DNA of 64,000 bases from Alcanivorax sp. DSM 26293 (GCF_900107995.1 NZ_FNUM01000006.1:235965-299964); one strand, 5' to 3'; shown: positions 30,201 to 39,683, counted from the first letter of the stretch. Notes: generated by a model from the sequence alone, not told the origin. A program made the numbers and translations.

Positions 30201-31109
30201 ATGCGTTATTTTTTCGCCGTATTACTGGCACTGGTGTTGGCCGCTTGCGACAGCAACGCACCGGAACCGGCGCCGAGCGAAGAGAGGGATACGTCCATCA
30301 CCGAGGCGGAGATCCCCGCCAGTGACTGGCAGCAGAACGCCGATAAGGCTTTTCAGGACAGCGCCGCCGCGTGGCAGCAAGCCCTGCATGATTTCACTGA
30401 GACCCGTGAACAGGCCCAGCTCGACGCGTTGCGCGATCGGCTTGAGGAATGGTATGCCGCCTTTGTGGATCACTACCTGCTTGCCGCCAGTCGCGCCTGC
30501 CAACTCAAGCAACAGGAATTGCTCAACCGCATGGACACCTGGCCCCTTTACCCCGGCTACCTGGATGCCCTGCCGGAATGGCCCGAGTCCGGCCTGATCA
30601 GTGATCCCTATCTGGAAATGACCCGAAAATCCCTGCGTGTCCAGCACGGCGCCACGGATGCCAGTGAAGCCAGCCTGGGCTTTGCCGCCCTGTTTGTGGC
30701 ACTCAATGGCACGGGGGAGACCGCCAAGGCATTACCCCTGCTGGCTGGCGATGACGAGATCGCCCTGCGCCGCCGCCAGTATCTGCAGCTGGCTGGCGAG
30801 CAACTACAGGCCGATGCCAAACTGCTGTCCGTGGACGCCCCCCTGGATTCACCCTCCCTGAAATGCGGGCTGGAACATACCCTGGCCCGTACCGCCCACA
30901 GAGACAGCACCGATCTGGAAGCGGAAGGCCTGTTTATTCCGGCAACCGTGCGCGAAGTGAATGCAAAACGGTTGATGGAGGGTGTGCGCAATATGGATCA
31001 GACCACTCTGGAAGCCTGGGCAGAAAAAGCACCGGGGATTGAAGAAGCCATCGCCGCATCGAAGAAAGCCGGCAGCGAGGCGCTGCAGGAGTGGCTGGAT
31101 CAGCCCTGA
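30201..31109 (+). CDS. Imelysin-like lipoprotein lacking the canonical motif
   Basis: 302 residues from the ATG at 30201 with AAGGGGAA upstream. The lipobox LVLAAC gives Cys16. After an acidic linker, the helical domain carries AAAWQQALHDF (about 56-66), MDTWPLYPGYLD (111-122) and SLRVQHGATDASEASLGFAAL (about 144-164). This order resembles imelysin (M75) proteins, where the last motif is usually GFHxxEF. Here the His and Glu are absent, so any metal or protease role is doubtful. It follows the HAD gene by 26 bases. Confidence 0.5.
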   Translation: MRYFFAVLLALVLAACDSNAPEPAPSEERDTSITEAEIPASDWQQNADKAFQDSAAAWQQALHDFTETREQAQLDALRDRLEEWYAAFVDHYLLAASRACQLKQQELLNRMDTWPLYPGYLDALPEWPESGLISDPYLEMTRKSLRVQHGATDASEASLGFAALFVALNGTGETAKALPLLAGDDEIALRRRQYLQLAGEQLQADAKLLSVDAPLDSPSLKCGLEHTLARTAHRDSTDLEAEGLFIPATVREVNAKRLMEGVRNMDQTTLEAWAEKAPGIEEAIAASKKAGSEALQEWLDQP

Positions 31110-31123
31110 GCGAATAAAGCCTT

Positions 31124-31279
31124 TGCAGGAGCGGCGCTCTAGCCGCGAAGAAAAGCGTTTCGAGAAACGAGTCACGAGGAGCGAAAACCTGGTCTCTCCG
31201 TCTTTCAGGTTTTGGTTTTCGAAACTCGCTTCTCGCAACTCGATACCGTGATAATCGCGCCGCCAGCGACGCTCCTACA
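31124..31279. repeat. Nested repeat: REP-like arms around a TTTCGAAA-type repeat
   Basis: Outer arms GCAGGAGCGGCGCTCTAGCC and GCCAGCGACGCTCCTACA. The inner inverted repeat is CGTTTCGAGAAACGAGTCAC versus GTTTTCGAAACTCGCTTCTC. This is one of several cases where the two families nest. Confidence 0.8.
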
Positions 31280-31333
31280 GCCAATCACAGCAATAGGCGA
31301 AGAGATTCTCACGTCGGCAAGAATCACTACCCA

Positions 31334-31374
31334 CAAAAAAAGCCCGACGGACTTTCACCCGGCGGGCTTTTTTT
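31334..31374 (-). terminator. Rho-independent terminator of the YfaZ-like gene
   Basis: AAAAAAAGCCCG ... CGGGCTTTTTTT forms a strong hairpin with A and T runs on the two sides. It lies 14 bases past the stop at 31389 (minus) and can also stop plus-strand transcripts. Confidence 0.88.
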
Positions 31375-31388
31375 GTGCTGAACGCTAC

Positions 31389-32000
31389 TTAGAAATTGTA
31401 GCGGCCAAACACACCGTAGGTATCACGGTCGCCACCCACAACAACGCGGGCGCCCAGATCCACCACCGGGGTCAGTTTGAACAGACCCTGGCCGTAAACA
31501 CCCAGATCATCATCGTACAGGTCCATGTAGGTCAGGCCACCGGACAGCTCCAACTGCTCGGTCGTCGCGTGACGCAGACCACCGCGCAATTCGAAACCGA
31601 TTTCATCATCGGAATTGCCCGGATCAAAATCCCGGTCATCGTAAAGGATGTCGGCAGTGGTCACGAAGTCCAGACCCCGCTGCAGGGGGGTATGGAAACC
31701 GGCACCGGCGGAAAGGCGAGTGCCATCCACGTCGCCGTCAGGGAACGGGCCACGGTCATAATCACCGTCAAAGAAACCCAGGCTACCGCGCAGGAAAATA
31801 TGCTCATCCAGAGCGAATGAACCCTCAGCGGTCAGCGCGTCCACATCCACATCGTTATCCAGATCCCAGCGATCATAGGCCAGCTGGCCGTAGGTGTAGG
31901 AAAAGCCGTTATCGCGAACCATGGACGTCCGCTGCTCCGCCATGGCCGGTGCAGCAACAGCCAGGGCAATCCCTGACACAAGCAAAGTTTTCTTAAACAT
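31389..32000 (-). CDS. Outer-membrane beta-barrel protein, YfaZ-like
   Basis: 203 residues from the ATG at 32000, which has AGAGGA upstream. A signal peptide ends at AAPAMA. The mature part alternates hydrophobic and polar residues with many Asp and Gly, and ends in GVFGRYNF, an aromatic C-terminus suited to BAM-dependent insertion. The layout (SYTYGQLAYDRWDLD, RLSAGAGFHTPL) resembles the YfaZ family. The function is unknown. It stands alone and has its own terminator. Confidence 0.7.
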   Translation of the reverse strand: MFKKTLLVSGIALAVAAPAMAEQRTSMVRDNGFSYTYGQLAYDRWDLDNDVDVDALTAEGSFALDEHIFLRGSLGFFDGDYDRGPFPDGDVDGTRLSAGAGFHTPLQRGLDFVTTADILYDDRDFDPGNSDDEIGFELRGGLRHATTEQLELSGGLTYMDLYDDDLGVYGQGLFKLTPVVDLGARVVVGGDRDTYGVFGRYNF

Positions 32001-32144
32001 AGAAAAGGTCCTCTCAATATTGATAAACGGCATCAATGTGCTCGCACTGTAGTGGCAATATGGAGTCTCAGGCGCGCGAGCAGTTCCGCCTTTTTGACAG
32101 TTTTATAAAAATTTTCAATGCCGGCACCGGGTTATAGCACGGGC

Positions 32145-32176
32145 TTGACCTTGGGGTTACCCTGAAGTTTGACAAT
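32145..32176 (+). promoter_or_regulatory. CueR/MerR-type copper promoter of the copA ATPase operon
   Basis: A -35 TTGACC at 32145-32150 and a -10 of TGACAA or GACAAT at 32170-32176 are separated by 19-20 bases. The spacer carries the dyad CCTTGGGGTTACCCTGAAG. Long spacers with a central dyad are the hallmark of MerR-family activated promoters. A near-identical site lies at 36651. Confidence 0.75.
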
Positions 32177-32223
32177 CTGTGACAGCAGGCATGGTTCCAT
32201 CCCCATCGCCCACGGAGACCCGG

Positions 32224-34695
32224 ATGCAGACACAGAGGTTCGCGATTCAGGGCGCCAGCTGCCAGGGCTGCGTCCGCAAGATTCACCAGTCGCTTGGCGC
32301 CCTCCCCGGCGTCGACGATGTGCAGGTGGATCTGGACACCCAGCTGGTGACCGTCACTGGCAACGCCGACAGCGCCGCCGTGCAGGCAGCCCTGTCCAGG
32401 GCCGGCTATGCTTCCGATACGCCGCCGCAGGAGGCTCCGTCCTCCCCCGCCAGCCGCGACCATGAGCAGCAGCTGGCCATCACCGGCGCCACCTGTGCGG
32501 CCTGTGTACGCACCATCGAAAACGCCCTGCGCCACACACCCGGCGTCACCCGGGCCCAAATGAATTTTGCCGATCGCACTGCCAGAGTCAGCGGTACTGC
32601 GGATACCCAATCCCTGATTGATGCTGTGGAGCGGGCGGGCTATGGCGCCAGTCCCGTGGACGACAACGATGAGGATGGCGCCCGCGAGCAGCAGGAACAA
32701 CAGCACTATCGTCAGTTACTCCGCCATATGTGGCTGGGCCTGGGGCTGGGTGTCCCGTTAATGGCCTGGGGGCTGCTGGGTGGCGACATGATGGTTCGCC
32801 CCGGCCAGACCAGCCAGTGGGCCTGGCTGGGGATCGGCCTGATGACCCTGGCGGTGCTGGCGACCGCAGGCCGCCATTTCTTTGTCGGTGCCTGGAAAGC
32901 GTTTCGCAATCACAACGCCAACATGGATACCCTGATCGCCCTGGGGACCGGCGCCGCCTGGGTCTATTCCATGGCCGTGGTATTGATCCCCACCGCCCTG
33001 CCGGAAGCCGCCCGCCACGTGTACTTCGAAGCCAGCGCCATGATCATCGGCCTGATCAACCTGGGTCAGGCACTGGAAGTCCGTGCCCGGGGCAAAACCA
33101 GCGCGGCGGTAAAACGCCTGCTGGATCTGGGCGCCAAAACCGCCCGGGTAGTCCGCGATGGCCCGAATCAGGAAAAACGGGAAGAGGATATTCCCGTGGA
33201 GCAAGTGCAGACCGACGACATCCTGCGGGTGCGCCCCGGAGAGAAAATTGCCGTGGACGGTATCGTCGAGGAAGGGGAAAGCCGGCTGGATGAATCCATG
33301 CTCACCGGCGAACCCATGCCGGTGCGCAAGGCCATCGGTGATACGGTCAGCGCCGGCACCCTCAATGAAGGCGGCACCCTGCTCTACCGGGCCACCGCCG
33401 TGGGCAAGGACACCGCCCTGTCGCGGATCGTGGCGCTGGTAAAGAAAGCCCAGGGCAGCAAGCCGCCCATTGGGCGTCTGGCCGACCACGTCTCCGCCGT
33501 CTTCGTGCCTGCCATCATGCTGATCGCCGTGGTCGCTGCCCTGGCCTGGTTCAACCTGGGACCGGAGCCACGCATCACCCACATGCTGATCAGTGCCACC
33601 ACGGTGCTGATCATTGCCTGCCCCTGCGCCCTGGGGCTGGCCACCCCCATGTCGGTCATGGTCGGCGTCGGCAAGGCCGCGGAACACGGCATTCTGATTC
33701 GTGAGGGGGACGCCCTGCAGACCAGCAGCAAGCTGGACACCATTGTGCTGGACAAGACCGGCACCATCACCGAAGGCAAACCGGCGCTCACCGAGATTCT
33801 CTGTGCCGAGGGCCAGCAGGAAGACACCCTGCTGCAACTGGCCGCCAGCCTGGAAAGCGGCTCCGAGCATCCATTGGCACGCGCCATCGTGGGAGCGGCG
33901 GAGCAGCGTGAAATCAGCCCGGACCGGGCCGACAATTTCCAGGCCCTCAACGGCAAGGGCGTCAGCGCCACCCTGAACGGCAAACACTACCGGCTCGGCA
34001 ACCGCCGCTGGCTGGAAAGCGAAGGCATCACCGTCAGCCTGAACAGCGACTCGCTCACCGAGCGTGGCGCCACCCCCCTGTTCCTGGCCGAAGACAACAC
34101 CCTGCTCGGCATCCTCGGCGTGGCCGACCGTATCAAGGAAGATTCCCGGGAGGCCATTGCCCGTCTGAAAGATCAGGGCCTCACCGTGGTGATGATGACC
34201 GGTGACATCCAGGCCAGCGCCGACGCCATCGCCAAACAGGTGGGCGTGGATCAGGTGATGGCGGAAGTGCTGCCTGAAGACAAGGCGAAAAAAGTGAAGT
34301 CACTGCAGGAAGAGGGCCGTATCGTGGCCATGGTCGGCGACGGCATCAATGATGCCCCGGCGCTGGCCCAGGCGGATGTGGGCTTTGCCATCGGCACCGG
34401 CACCGACGTGGCCATCGAATCCGCCGCCATCACCCTGATGGGCGGCTCCCTGCACGGCGTCGCCGATGCCATGGCAATCTCCGCCGCCACGGTACGCAAC
34501 ATCAAGCAGAACCTGTTCGGCGCCTTTATCTACAACAGCCTGGGCGTGCCCGTTGCCGCCGGGGCGCTCTACCCGCTCACCGGTAGCCTGCTCAGCCCGG
34601 TGATTGCCGGCGCCGCCATGTCGCTCAGCTCGGTGACCGTGGTCAGCAATGCCAACCGGTTGCGGCTGTTCAACCCTCAGCGAGGCAAGTCATGA
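32224..34695 (+). CDS. copA: Copper-exporting P1B-type ATPase
   Basis: 823 residues from the ATG at 32224; GGAG lies upstream, and the earlier frame has no homology. Two N-terminal heavy-metal domains carry GASCQGC (about 10-16) and GATCAAC (about 83-89). The core has TGEPMPV, the transmembrane metal site CPC in [11 protein letters not shown], phosphorylation site DKTGTIT, SEHPLA, and the hinge [14 protein letters not shown]. It exports Cu(I) from the cytoplasm. A CueR-type promoter precedes it. The stop overlaps the next gene (ATGA). Confidence 0.94.
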   Translation: MQTQRFAIQGASCQGCVRKIHQSLGALPGVDDVQVDLDTQLVTVTGNADSAAVQAALSRAGYASDTPPQEAPSSPASRDHEQQLAITGATCAACVRTIENALRHTPGVTRAQMNFADRTARVSGTADTQSLIDAVERAGYGASPVDDNDEDGAREQQEQQHYRQLLRHMWLGLGLGVPLMAWGLLGGDMMVRPGQTSQWAWLGIGLMTLAVLATAGRHFFVGAWKAFRNHNANMDTLIALGTGAAWVYSMAVVLIPTALPEAARHVYFEASAMIIGLINLGQALEVRARGKTSAAVKRLLDLGAKTARVVRDGPNQEKREEDIPVEQVQTDDILRVRPGEKIAVDGIVEEGESRLDESMLTGEPMPVRKAIGDTVSAGTLNEGGTLLYRATAVGKDTALSRIVALVKKAQGSKPPIGRLADHVSAVFVPAIMLIAVVAALAWFNLGPEPRITHMLISATTVLIIACPCALGLATPMSVMVGVGKAAEHGILIREGDALQTSSKLDTIVLDKTGTITEGKPALTEILCAEGQQEDTLLQLAASLESGSEHPLARAIVGAAEQREISPDRADNFQALNGKGVSATLNGKHYRLGNRRWLESEGITVSLNSDSLTERGATPLFLAEDNTLLGILGVADRIKEDSREAIARLKDQGLTVVMMTGDIQASADAIAKQVGVDQVMAEVLPEDKAKKVKSLQEEGRIVAMVGDGINDAPALAQADVGFAIGTGTDVAIESAAITLMGGSLHGVADAMAISAATVRNIKQNLFGAFIYNSLGVPVAAGALYPLTGSLLSPVIAGAAMSLSSVTVVSNANRLRLFNPQRGKS

Positions 34696-35087
34696 CACTG
34701 CTGATCAATCTTGCCGGCCTGTTGCTGATGATGGGGATCGTCTGGTGGTTCTGGCTGTCCAATTCCACTGGAAAAAGCCAGGCTGTCAGTGATCAAGACA
34801 CCACCATTGTAGTCGCGGATGGCGTCTACAAGCCGGCCACCCTGCATGCCAGGGCCGGGGAGACTCTGACCCTGCACTTCGACCGACGGGATCCTTCCCC
34901 CTGCGCCGAGCAGGTGGTGTTCCACGGGCTCGACGTGAGCGAATTTCTGGAAACAGGTAGCATCACCACCGTGACCCTGAACAACCCGCCCGCCGGCGAG
35001 TACCGTTTTACCTGTCAGATGCAGATGTATCAGGGCAGATTGATTGTCAGCCCCGCAACTGCCCCACGCATGAAAGAGGAAACATGA
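34692..35087 (+). CDS. Membrane-anchored cupredoxin-like protein
   Basis: 131 residues. One membrane anchor spans about residues 4-22. A cupredoxin-like domain follows, with [19 protein letters not shown] (about 40-60). Possible copper ligands are in [12 protein letters not shown] and [10 protein letters not shown], with Cys, His and Met. Cys is in the usual place, but the spacing is not that of classical azurin or plastocyanin. It may receive Cu(I) from the ATPase in the periplasm. It overlaps copA upstream and the DUF411 gene downstream by four bases each. Confidence 0.75.
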   Translation: MTLLINLAGLLLMMGIVWWFWLSNSTGKSQAVSDQDTTIVVADGVYKPATLHARAGETLTLHFDRRDPSPCAEQVVFHGLDVSEFLETGSITTVTLNNPPAGEYRFTCQMQMYQGRLIVSPATAPRMKEET

Positions 35088-35590
35088 TGAAAGTCTTTTC
35101 GGCACTCCTGTTAGCTTTTCTGGTCACCGCCTGCGGTGATGACGGTCCGCCCGAGCCCCAGGCCACCGAAGCGGCTCCCGCCGCCGCTGAAGCAACAAAA
35201 ACCGCCAGCACCGACAAGGTCCTGGAAGTCTACAAATCCCCGACCTGTGGCTGCTGTGGTGCCTGGGTGGATCACATGAAAGACAATGGCTACCAGGTGG
35301 TTGTCCACGAACAGCAGAACCTGCAATCCATCAAGGAAAAGGCCGGCATCCTCCCCGGACAGGGCTCCTGCCACACCGCCTTCATCGACGGCTATGCCAT
35401 TGAAGGACATGTACCGGCTGCCGATGTGGACCGGCTACTGGCCGAGCGCCCGGACGCCAGGGGACTCACCGTGCCCGGCATGCCGGTGGGTTCCCCGGGC
35501 ATGGAAATGGGCGACCGCGTGGATGCCTACGACGTGCTGCTGTTTGATGAAAACAGCACCGAAGTATTCAGCCACTACCCCGGGAACTGA
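35084..35590 (+). CDS. DUF411 lipoprotein
   Basis: 168 residues. The lipobox FLVTAC gives lipidated Cys17. After an Ala/Glu linker the DUF411 domain begins LEVYKSPTCGCCGAWVDHM, with a CGCC thiol cluster suited to metal or thiol chemistry. It also has LPGQGSCHTAFIDGY and EGHVP. The family recurs in copper and heavy-metal operons, but its reaction is not known. It is the third gene of the copA operon and is coupled by an ATGA overlap. Confidence 0.88.
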   Translation: MMKVFSALLLAFLVTACGDDGPPEPQATEAAPAAAEATKTASTDKVLEVYKSPTCGCCGAWVDHMKDNGYQVVVHEQQNLQSIKEKAGILPGQGSCHTAFIDGYAIEGHVPAADVDRLLAERPDARGLTVPGMPVGSPGMEMGDRVDAYDVLLFDENSTEVFSHYPGN

Positions 35591-35608
35591 ATAGCGCCAG
35601 ACCCGGCC

Positions 35609-35781
35609 GTAGGAGCGTCGCTGGCGGCGCGATATCCCAACTGCTGAAAAGACGGATTGACCACAGAAAGCACAGATATCACGGAGAACAAGACAAGTTT
35701 TCTCTGTGTGCTCTGTGCCCTCGGTGGGGAAAATGCTTTTGATCCTGGTGTGAAGGATCGCGCCGCCAGCGACGCTCCTAC
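35609..35781. repeat. Nested repeat: REP-like arms around an ACAGAG inverted repeat
   Basis: Outer arms GTAGGAGCGTCGCTGGCGGC and GCCGCCAGCGACGCTCCTAC. The inside pairs ACCACAGAAAGCACAGATAT with TTTCTCTGTGTGCTCTGTGC. A second copy with the same architecture lies at 53576-53747. Confidence 0.85.
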
Positions 35782-35856
35782 GGCCAGGACTGACCACCTA
35801 CAGATTGTCACCGAAACCCGCTACAGTTTCCCCTTTTGCGTGTAACGAGACCCTGA

Positions 35857-36480
35857 ATGCTTCCTCTCCATGACTGGCTGCTGCTGGCCAGCGTCTGCGC
35901 CCTGGGTGCCATGGCACCGGGCATCAGCCTGGCGGTGATCACCCGCCACACCCTGCATGGGGGAGCCCGGGCGGGCGCCCTTGCCGGCGCAACCCATGCC
36001 CTGGGAGTCGGCATCTGGGCCACCGCCACCGTCACCGGGTTGGCGGTACTGTTCCACCGCTACCCGTCCCTGGAACTGGCGTTCAGTCTCACCGGCGCCC
36101 TGTTTCTGTTATGGATGGCCTGGAAAAGCTGGCAGGCGGGCAAACAACCGTTGCCGGCTGCCGATGCCGACAGCCAGTTCAATGTCCTGCACGGGGCCGC
36201 CCGGGACGGTTTCCTGGTGGCCTTTCTGAACCCGAAGGTGGCACTGTTTTTCCTGGCCCTGTTCAGCCAGTTCCTGCAGGCAGACATGGCCCAGGCCGCC
36301 CGCATCCAGATGGTGCTCACGTCCATGTTCATTGATGGCGGCTGGTATGTGCTGGTGGCGGTATTGCTTGGCCGCAGCCGTTTCCTGCCCTGGCTGCGGG
36401 CCCATCATCACTGGGTGGAAAAAGGCACCGCCCTGTTACTGGTAGTGATTGCCGCCAGCGTGGTCTGGCAGGCGGCGTGA
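35857..36480 (+). CDS. LysE/RhtB family amino-acid exporter
   Basis: 207 residues with about five or six membrane segments. The N-terminal LLLASVCALGAMAPGISLAVI has the proline/glycine pattern of LysE family members, and GFLVAFLNPKVALFFLALFSQF is the family signature. Members export lysine, threonine or homoserine lactones; the substrate cannot be told. It lies between the two copper operons, but nothing in the sequence ties it to copper. Confidence 0.88.
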   Translation: MLPLHDWLLLASVCALGAMAPGISLAVITRHTLHGGARAGALAGATHALGVGIWATATVTGLAVLFHRYPSLELAFSLTGALFLLWMAWKSWQAGKQPLPAADADSQFNVLHGAARDGFLVAFLNPKVALFFLALFSQFLQADMAQAARIQMVLTSMFIDGGWYVLVAVLLGRSRFLPWLRAHHHWVEKGTALLLVVIAASVVWQAA

Positions 36481-36554
36481 AGCCAGGAAGCCGGATTCAC
36501 CGCTCCGAAAGCGTCAAAAGGCTCCCGACATCAATGCCCCCTTGCCCGCTTCTG

Positions 36555-36625
36555 CGAGTGACGAGGTACGAGTTTCGAAAGGCAAAACCAAACTCGGCTT
36601 TCGCGACTCGCACCTCGTCACACTC
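36555..36625. repeat. GAGTTTCGAAA-type inverted repeat
   Basis: CGAGTGACGAGGTACGAGTT then TCGAAA pairs with TCGCGACTCGCACCTCGTCA. It has no outer GTAGGAGC arms. It lies 26 bases upstream of the second copper promoter. Confidence 0.72.
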
Positions 36626-36650
36626 TGTCCGTCATTCCTTTAATTCCCCT

Positions 36651-36681
36651 TTGACCTTGGGGTAACCCCGAGGTAAATAAT
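36651..36681 (+). promoter_or_regulatory. CueR/MerR-type copper promoter of copL-copA-copB
   Basis: The -35 TTGACC (36651-36656) and -10 AATAAT (36676-36681) are separated by exactly 19 bases containing the palindrome CCTTGGGGTAACCCCGAGG. It is nearly identical to the site at 32145. The -10 ends only 6 bases before the copL ATG, so transcription should start at or next to that ATG. Confidence 0.8.
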
Positions 36682-36687
36682 GGTTTC

Positions 36688-37047
36688 ATGAAACGATACC
36701 TGCGCCCCAATCACCGGTCCTTGCTGGCCGGCCTGCTTGCCATCCTGATGCTGGTGGTGACAAGCAGTTTGTCTGCGCAGGTTTCTGTCGGTCATCGGGA
36801 TACCACTCCCCAGACCCACTGCCATCACCATGCAGAGATGGCACAGCCAGATCATAGCGACAGTCAGCACTGCCCCCAGGATGACGCCTGCCAGTGTCTG
36901 ACCGTCTGCCAGATCAGTGCCACCACTATGGCCCTGTTCAGCGGCCAGGCGGAAATTCCCGATCGCCCGTGGCACCCCGGTCTGGAGAGCAGCCTGCACG
37001 ACGGCATCCACCACCTGCCGTTACGGCCACCCTCCCTGATTGTTTGA
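36688..37047 (+). CDS. copL: CopL-like His/Cys-rich secreted protein
   Basis: 119 residues. A signal peptide covers about residues 1-31 and ends SLSAQ. The short mature part is rich in metal-binding residues: HCHHHAEM, HSDSQHCPQDDACQCLTVC and HDGIHH. Small proteins of this kind (CopL in Xanthomonas) precede copA-copB and are needed for copper induction. Identity as true CopL is by context and composition. The ATG lies where transcription should begin, so the mRNA may be leaderless. No Shine-Dalgarno is visible. Confidence 0.7.
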   Translation: MKRYLRPNHRSLLAGLLAILMLVVTSSLSAQVSVGHRDTTPQTHCHHHAEMAQPDHSDSQHCPQDDACQCLTVCQISATTMALFSGQAEIPDRPWHPGLESSLHDGIHHLPLRPPSLIV

Positions 37048-37083
37048 GTTCGTTTTCACACTCAAACAATCAGGAGATAAATC

Positions 37084-38928
37084 ATGAAAACCGCAGATCC
37101 GTTTTCCCTGCCACGACGTCGTTTCGTGCAGGGTCTGGCGCTGGGCGCCACCGGCCTGGGACTGGGGCTGTCACCCGGCCAGCTGCTGGCCCGCCAGGGT
37201 CATACCGGCGCCCCCACCCTCAGTGGTGACACCTTCCACCTGACCCTGGGCGGCGCCGACGTGAACATCACCGGCAAGACCCGACCGGCCACCACCATCA
37301 ACGGCATCGTCCCCGGCCCCACCCTGCGCTGGCGCGAAGGCGACACCGTCACCCTCAAGGTCACCAACATGCTGCCGGAAACCAGCTCCATCCACTGGCA
37401 CGGCCTGCTGCTGCCGTTTGAAATGGATGGCGTGCCCGGCCTGTCATTCGATGGCATCAAACCCGGTGAAACCTTCACCTACCGTTTTCCGGTCAAGCAG
37501 AGCGGTACTTACTGGTATCACAGCCATTCCGGTTTTCAGGAACAGACCGGCCTGTACGGTTCCATCATCATTGATCCGAAAAACCCTGAGCCGCATGCCG
37601 TGGACCGGGACCAGGTCATCGTGCTGTCAGACTGGAGTGACGAGGACCCGAAGCACATCTTCGCCACCCTGAAAAAACTCAGCCACTACTACAATTTCAA
37701 TGAGCGCACCGTGTTCGACACCCTGCGCGATTTCCGCCACAAGGGCGTAATCCAGACCCTCAAGGATCGCCATATGTGGAACACCATGCGCATGAACGAC
37801 CGGGACCTGGCCGACGTGACCGGTTACACCTACACCTACCTGATGAATGGCCAGAGCCCCAACGGCAACTGGACCTGCCAGTTCAATCCGGGTGAACGCC
37901 TCCGACTGCGCTTTATCAACGCCAGCGCCATGACCTTCTTCGACATCCGCATTCCCGGCCTGGACATGACGGTGATTGAAATGGATGGTCAGCCGGTCAG
38001 ACCGGTGCCTTTCCACGAGGTGCGCCTGGGTGTGGCAGAAACCCTGGATGTGATCGTGGAACCCAAAGCGGACCAGGCCTACACCCTGTTTGCCCAGAGT
38101 ATCGACCGCAGTGGCTTTGCCCGCGGCACCCTGACCCCGAACCCGGCCATGTCAGCGCCAGTGCCGGAGATGGATCCGCCACCGTTGCTGGGCCATACCG
38201 AAATGGGCATGGGCGCCATGCAGCACGGCGACGGTCATGAAGGCATGGACCATGGGCAGATGAACCACAACATGGCAGGCATGAAGCACAGCGATCACGG
38301 CAACGCCGTCCCCTTTGCCATCGATCCCAACAACCCGGACCTGCCGCCTAGGAACAACGCCACCGACCATGCCGCCACGGAATATGGACCCGGGGTGGAC
38401 ATGCGCGCCATGGCCCCGGGTGAGATGCTTGCCGACCCGGGTATCGGCCTGCGTGACCGGGACTGGAAAGTGCTCACCTATGCGGACCTGGAAACCGCTG
38501 GCGGGCCACCGGACAGCCTGCACCCGGAACGGGAAATCGTGTTGCACCTGACCGGCAACATGAGCCGCTACATGTGGAGCTTTAACGGCATTCCCTTTGC
38601 GGATGCCGTTCCCCTGGAGCTTTACCACAACGAGCGGGTTCGCATTACCCTGGTCAACGACACCATGATGACCCACCCCATCCATCTGCATGGCCTGTGG
38701 AGCGATCTGGAAGTAGGCGATGGCAAACTGCTTCGCAAGCACACCGTCACCGTGAAACCCGGCGAAAAACTCAGCTACCTGGTGCGCGCCGATACCCTGG
38801 GCCGCTGGGCCTATCACTGCCACCTGCTTTACCACATGGACGCGGGCATGTTCCGGGAAGTGCGTGTGGTCGAAGCGCCAGCGGATGGCAGCCACGCACA
38901 CCATGGCGCTCACGGGGAGGACGCATGA
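37084..38928 (+). CDS. copA: Periplasmic multicopper oxidase CopA
   Basis: 614 residues. A Tat signal has RRRFVQGLALG. Copper sites: HWHG (104-107), YWYHSHSG (HSH at 146-148), HPIHLHG (from 531) and HCHLLYHMDAGM (from 578). Between them a Met/His-rich segment (around 375-400; MGMGAMQHGDGHEGMDHGQM) is typical of CopA/PcoA and binds extra copper. It oxidises Cu(I) in the periplasm. GGAG precedes the start. The stop overlaps the copB start (ATGA). The name is shared with the unrelated ATPase at 32224. Confidence 0.95.
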   Translation: MKTADPFSLPRRRFVQGLALGATGLGLGLSPGQLLARQGHTGAPTLSGDTFHLTLGGADVNITGKTRPATTINGIVPGPTLRWREGDTVTLKVTNMLPETSSIHWHGLLLPFEMDGVPGLSFDGIKPGETFTYRFPVKQSGTYWYHSHSGFQEQTGLYGSIIIDPKNPEPHAVDRDQVIVLSDWSDEDPKHIFATLKKLSHYYNFNERTVFDTLRDFRHKGVIQTLKDRHMWNTMRMNDRDLADVTGYTYTYLMNGQSPNGNWTCQFNPGERLRLRFINASAMTFFDIRIPGLDMTVIEMDGQPVRPVPFHEVRLGVAETLDVIVEPKADQAYTLFAQSIDRSGFARGTLTPNPAMSAPVPEMDPPPLLGHTEMGMGAMQHGDGHEGMDHGQMNHNMAGMKHSDHGNAVPFAIDPNNPDLPPRNNATDHAATEYGPGVDMRAMAPGEMLADPGIGLRDRDWKVLTYADLETAGGPPDSLHPEREIVLHLTGNMSRYMWSFNGIPFADAVPLELYHNERVRITLVNDTMMTHPIHLHGLWSDLEVGDGKLLRKHTVTVKPGEKLSYLVRADTLGRWAYHCHLLYHMDAGMFREVRVVEAPADGSHAHHGAHGEDA

Positions 38929-39662
38929 TGAAAACACCGCCCCTTCTGCTCAGTGCCCTGACAGCCATGACCGTCGCCATGCCGGCCTGGTCCATGAGCG
39001 AACACCCGCCCCGCTTCAGCAAAGTACTGGTCGACCAGCTTGAGCTGCGTGACAGCGACGAAGGGACGGTGCTGGGCTGGGATGCCAACGCCTGGTACGG
39101 CAGCGACCTGAACAAGCTGTACCTGTCCACGGAAGGCGAACGGCTCATGGACCCGGAACACGGCGACGAAGACGCCGGCACGGAAAGCGCACAAACCCGC
39201 CTGGCCTGGAGTCACGCCTTCGCCCCCTACTGGGACTGGCAACTGGGCTGGCGCCGCGACTGGCAACCCGACCATCCCAACCGGGACTGGGCCAGCCTGG
39301 GTATCCAGGGCCTGGCACCCTACTGGTTCGAGGTTGATGTCCAGCTGTTTCTGGGCAAAGACAGCCTCAGCGAACTGCGAGTGGAAGCGGAATACGAGCT
39401 GATGCTGACCCAGCGTCTGGCGCTGGTGCCGGAGGTGGAAGCCCGCTTTTACGGCAAGGACGATGACGACCTGGGGGTTGGCGATGGTCTGGTGGCCATC
39501 GAATCCGGCCTGCGACTACGCTACGAAATCCGCCGGGAGCTGGCGCCCTACATCGGCGTGCACTGGGAAAAGCAGTACGGCGACACCGCCGACAGCACGC
39601 GGGCGGCAGGCGGTGATCCGGAGGAGGCATCGTTGGTGGCCGGGGTCTACTTCTGGTTCTGA
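38925..39662 (+). CDS. copB: Outer-membrane copper-resistance protein CopB
   Basis: 245 residues from the ATG at 38925, which overlaps the copA stop and has GGGGAGG upstream. A signal peptide ends MPAWS. The barrel domain has DQLELRDSDEGTVLGWDANAWYG-like content, followed by TRLAWSHAFAPYWDWQLGWR and PYIGVHWEKQYGDTAD. It ends GVYFWF, an aromatic outer-membrane C-terminus. It works with periplasmic CopA. It lacks the long N-terminal Met-rich repeat of plasmid CopB/PcoB, so it is a short form. Confidence 0.92.
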   Translation: MMKTPPLLLSALTAMTVAMPAWSMSEHPPRFSKVLVDQLELRDSDEGTVLGWDANAWYGSDLNKLYLSTEGERLMDPEHGDEDAGTESAQTRLAWSHAFAPYWDWQLGWRRDWQPDHPNRDWASLGIQGLAPYWFEVDVQLFLGKDSLSELRVEAEYELMLTQRLALVPEVEARFYGKDDDDLGVGDGLVAIESGLRLRYEIRRELAPYIGVHWEKQYGDTADSTRAAGGDPEEASLVAGVYFWF

Positions 39663-39683
39663 CGAACCCAATGAAATCTTGCG

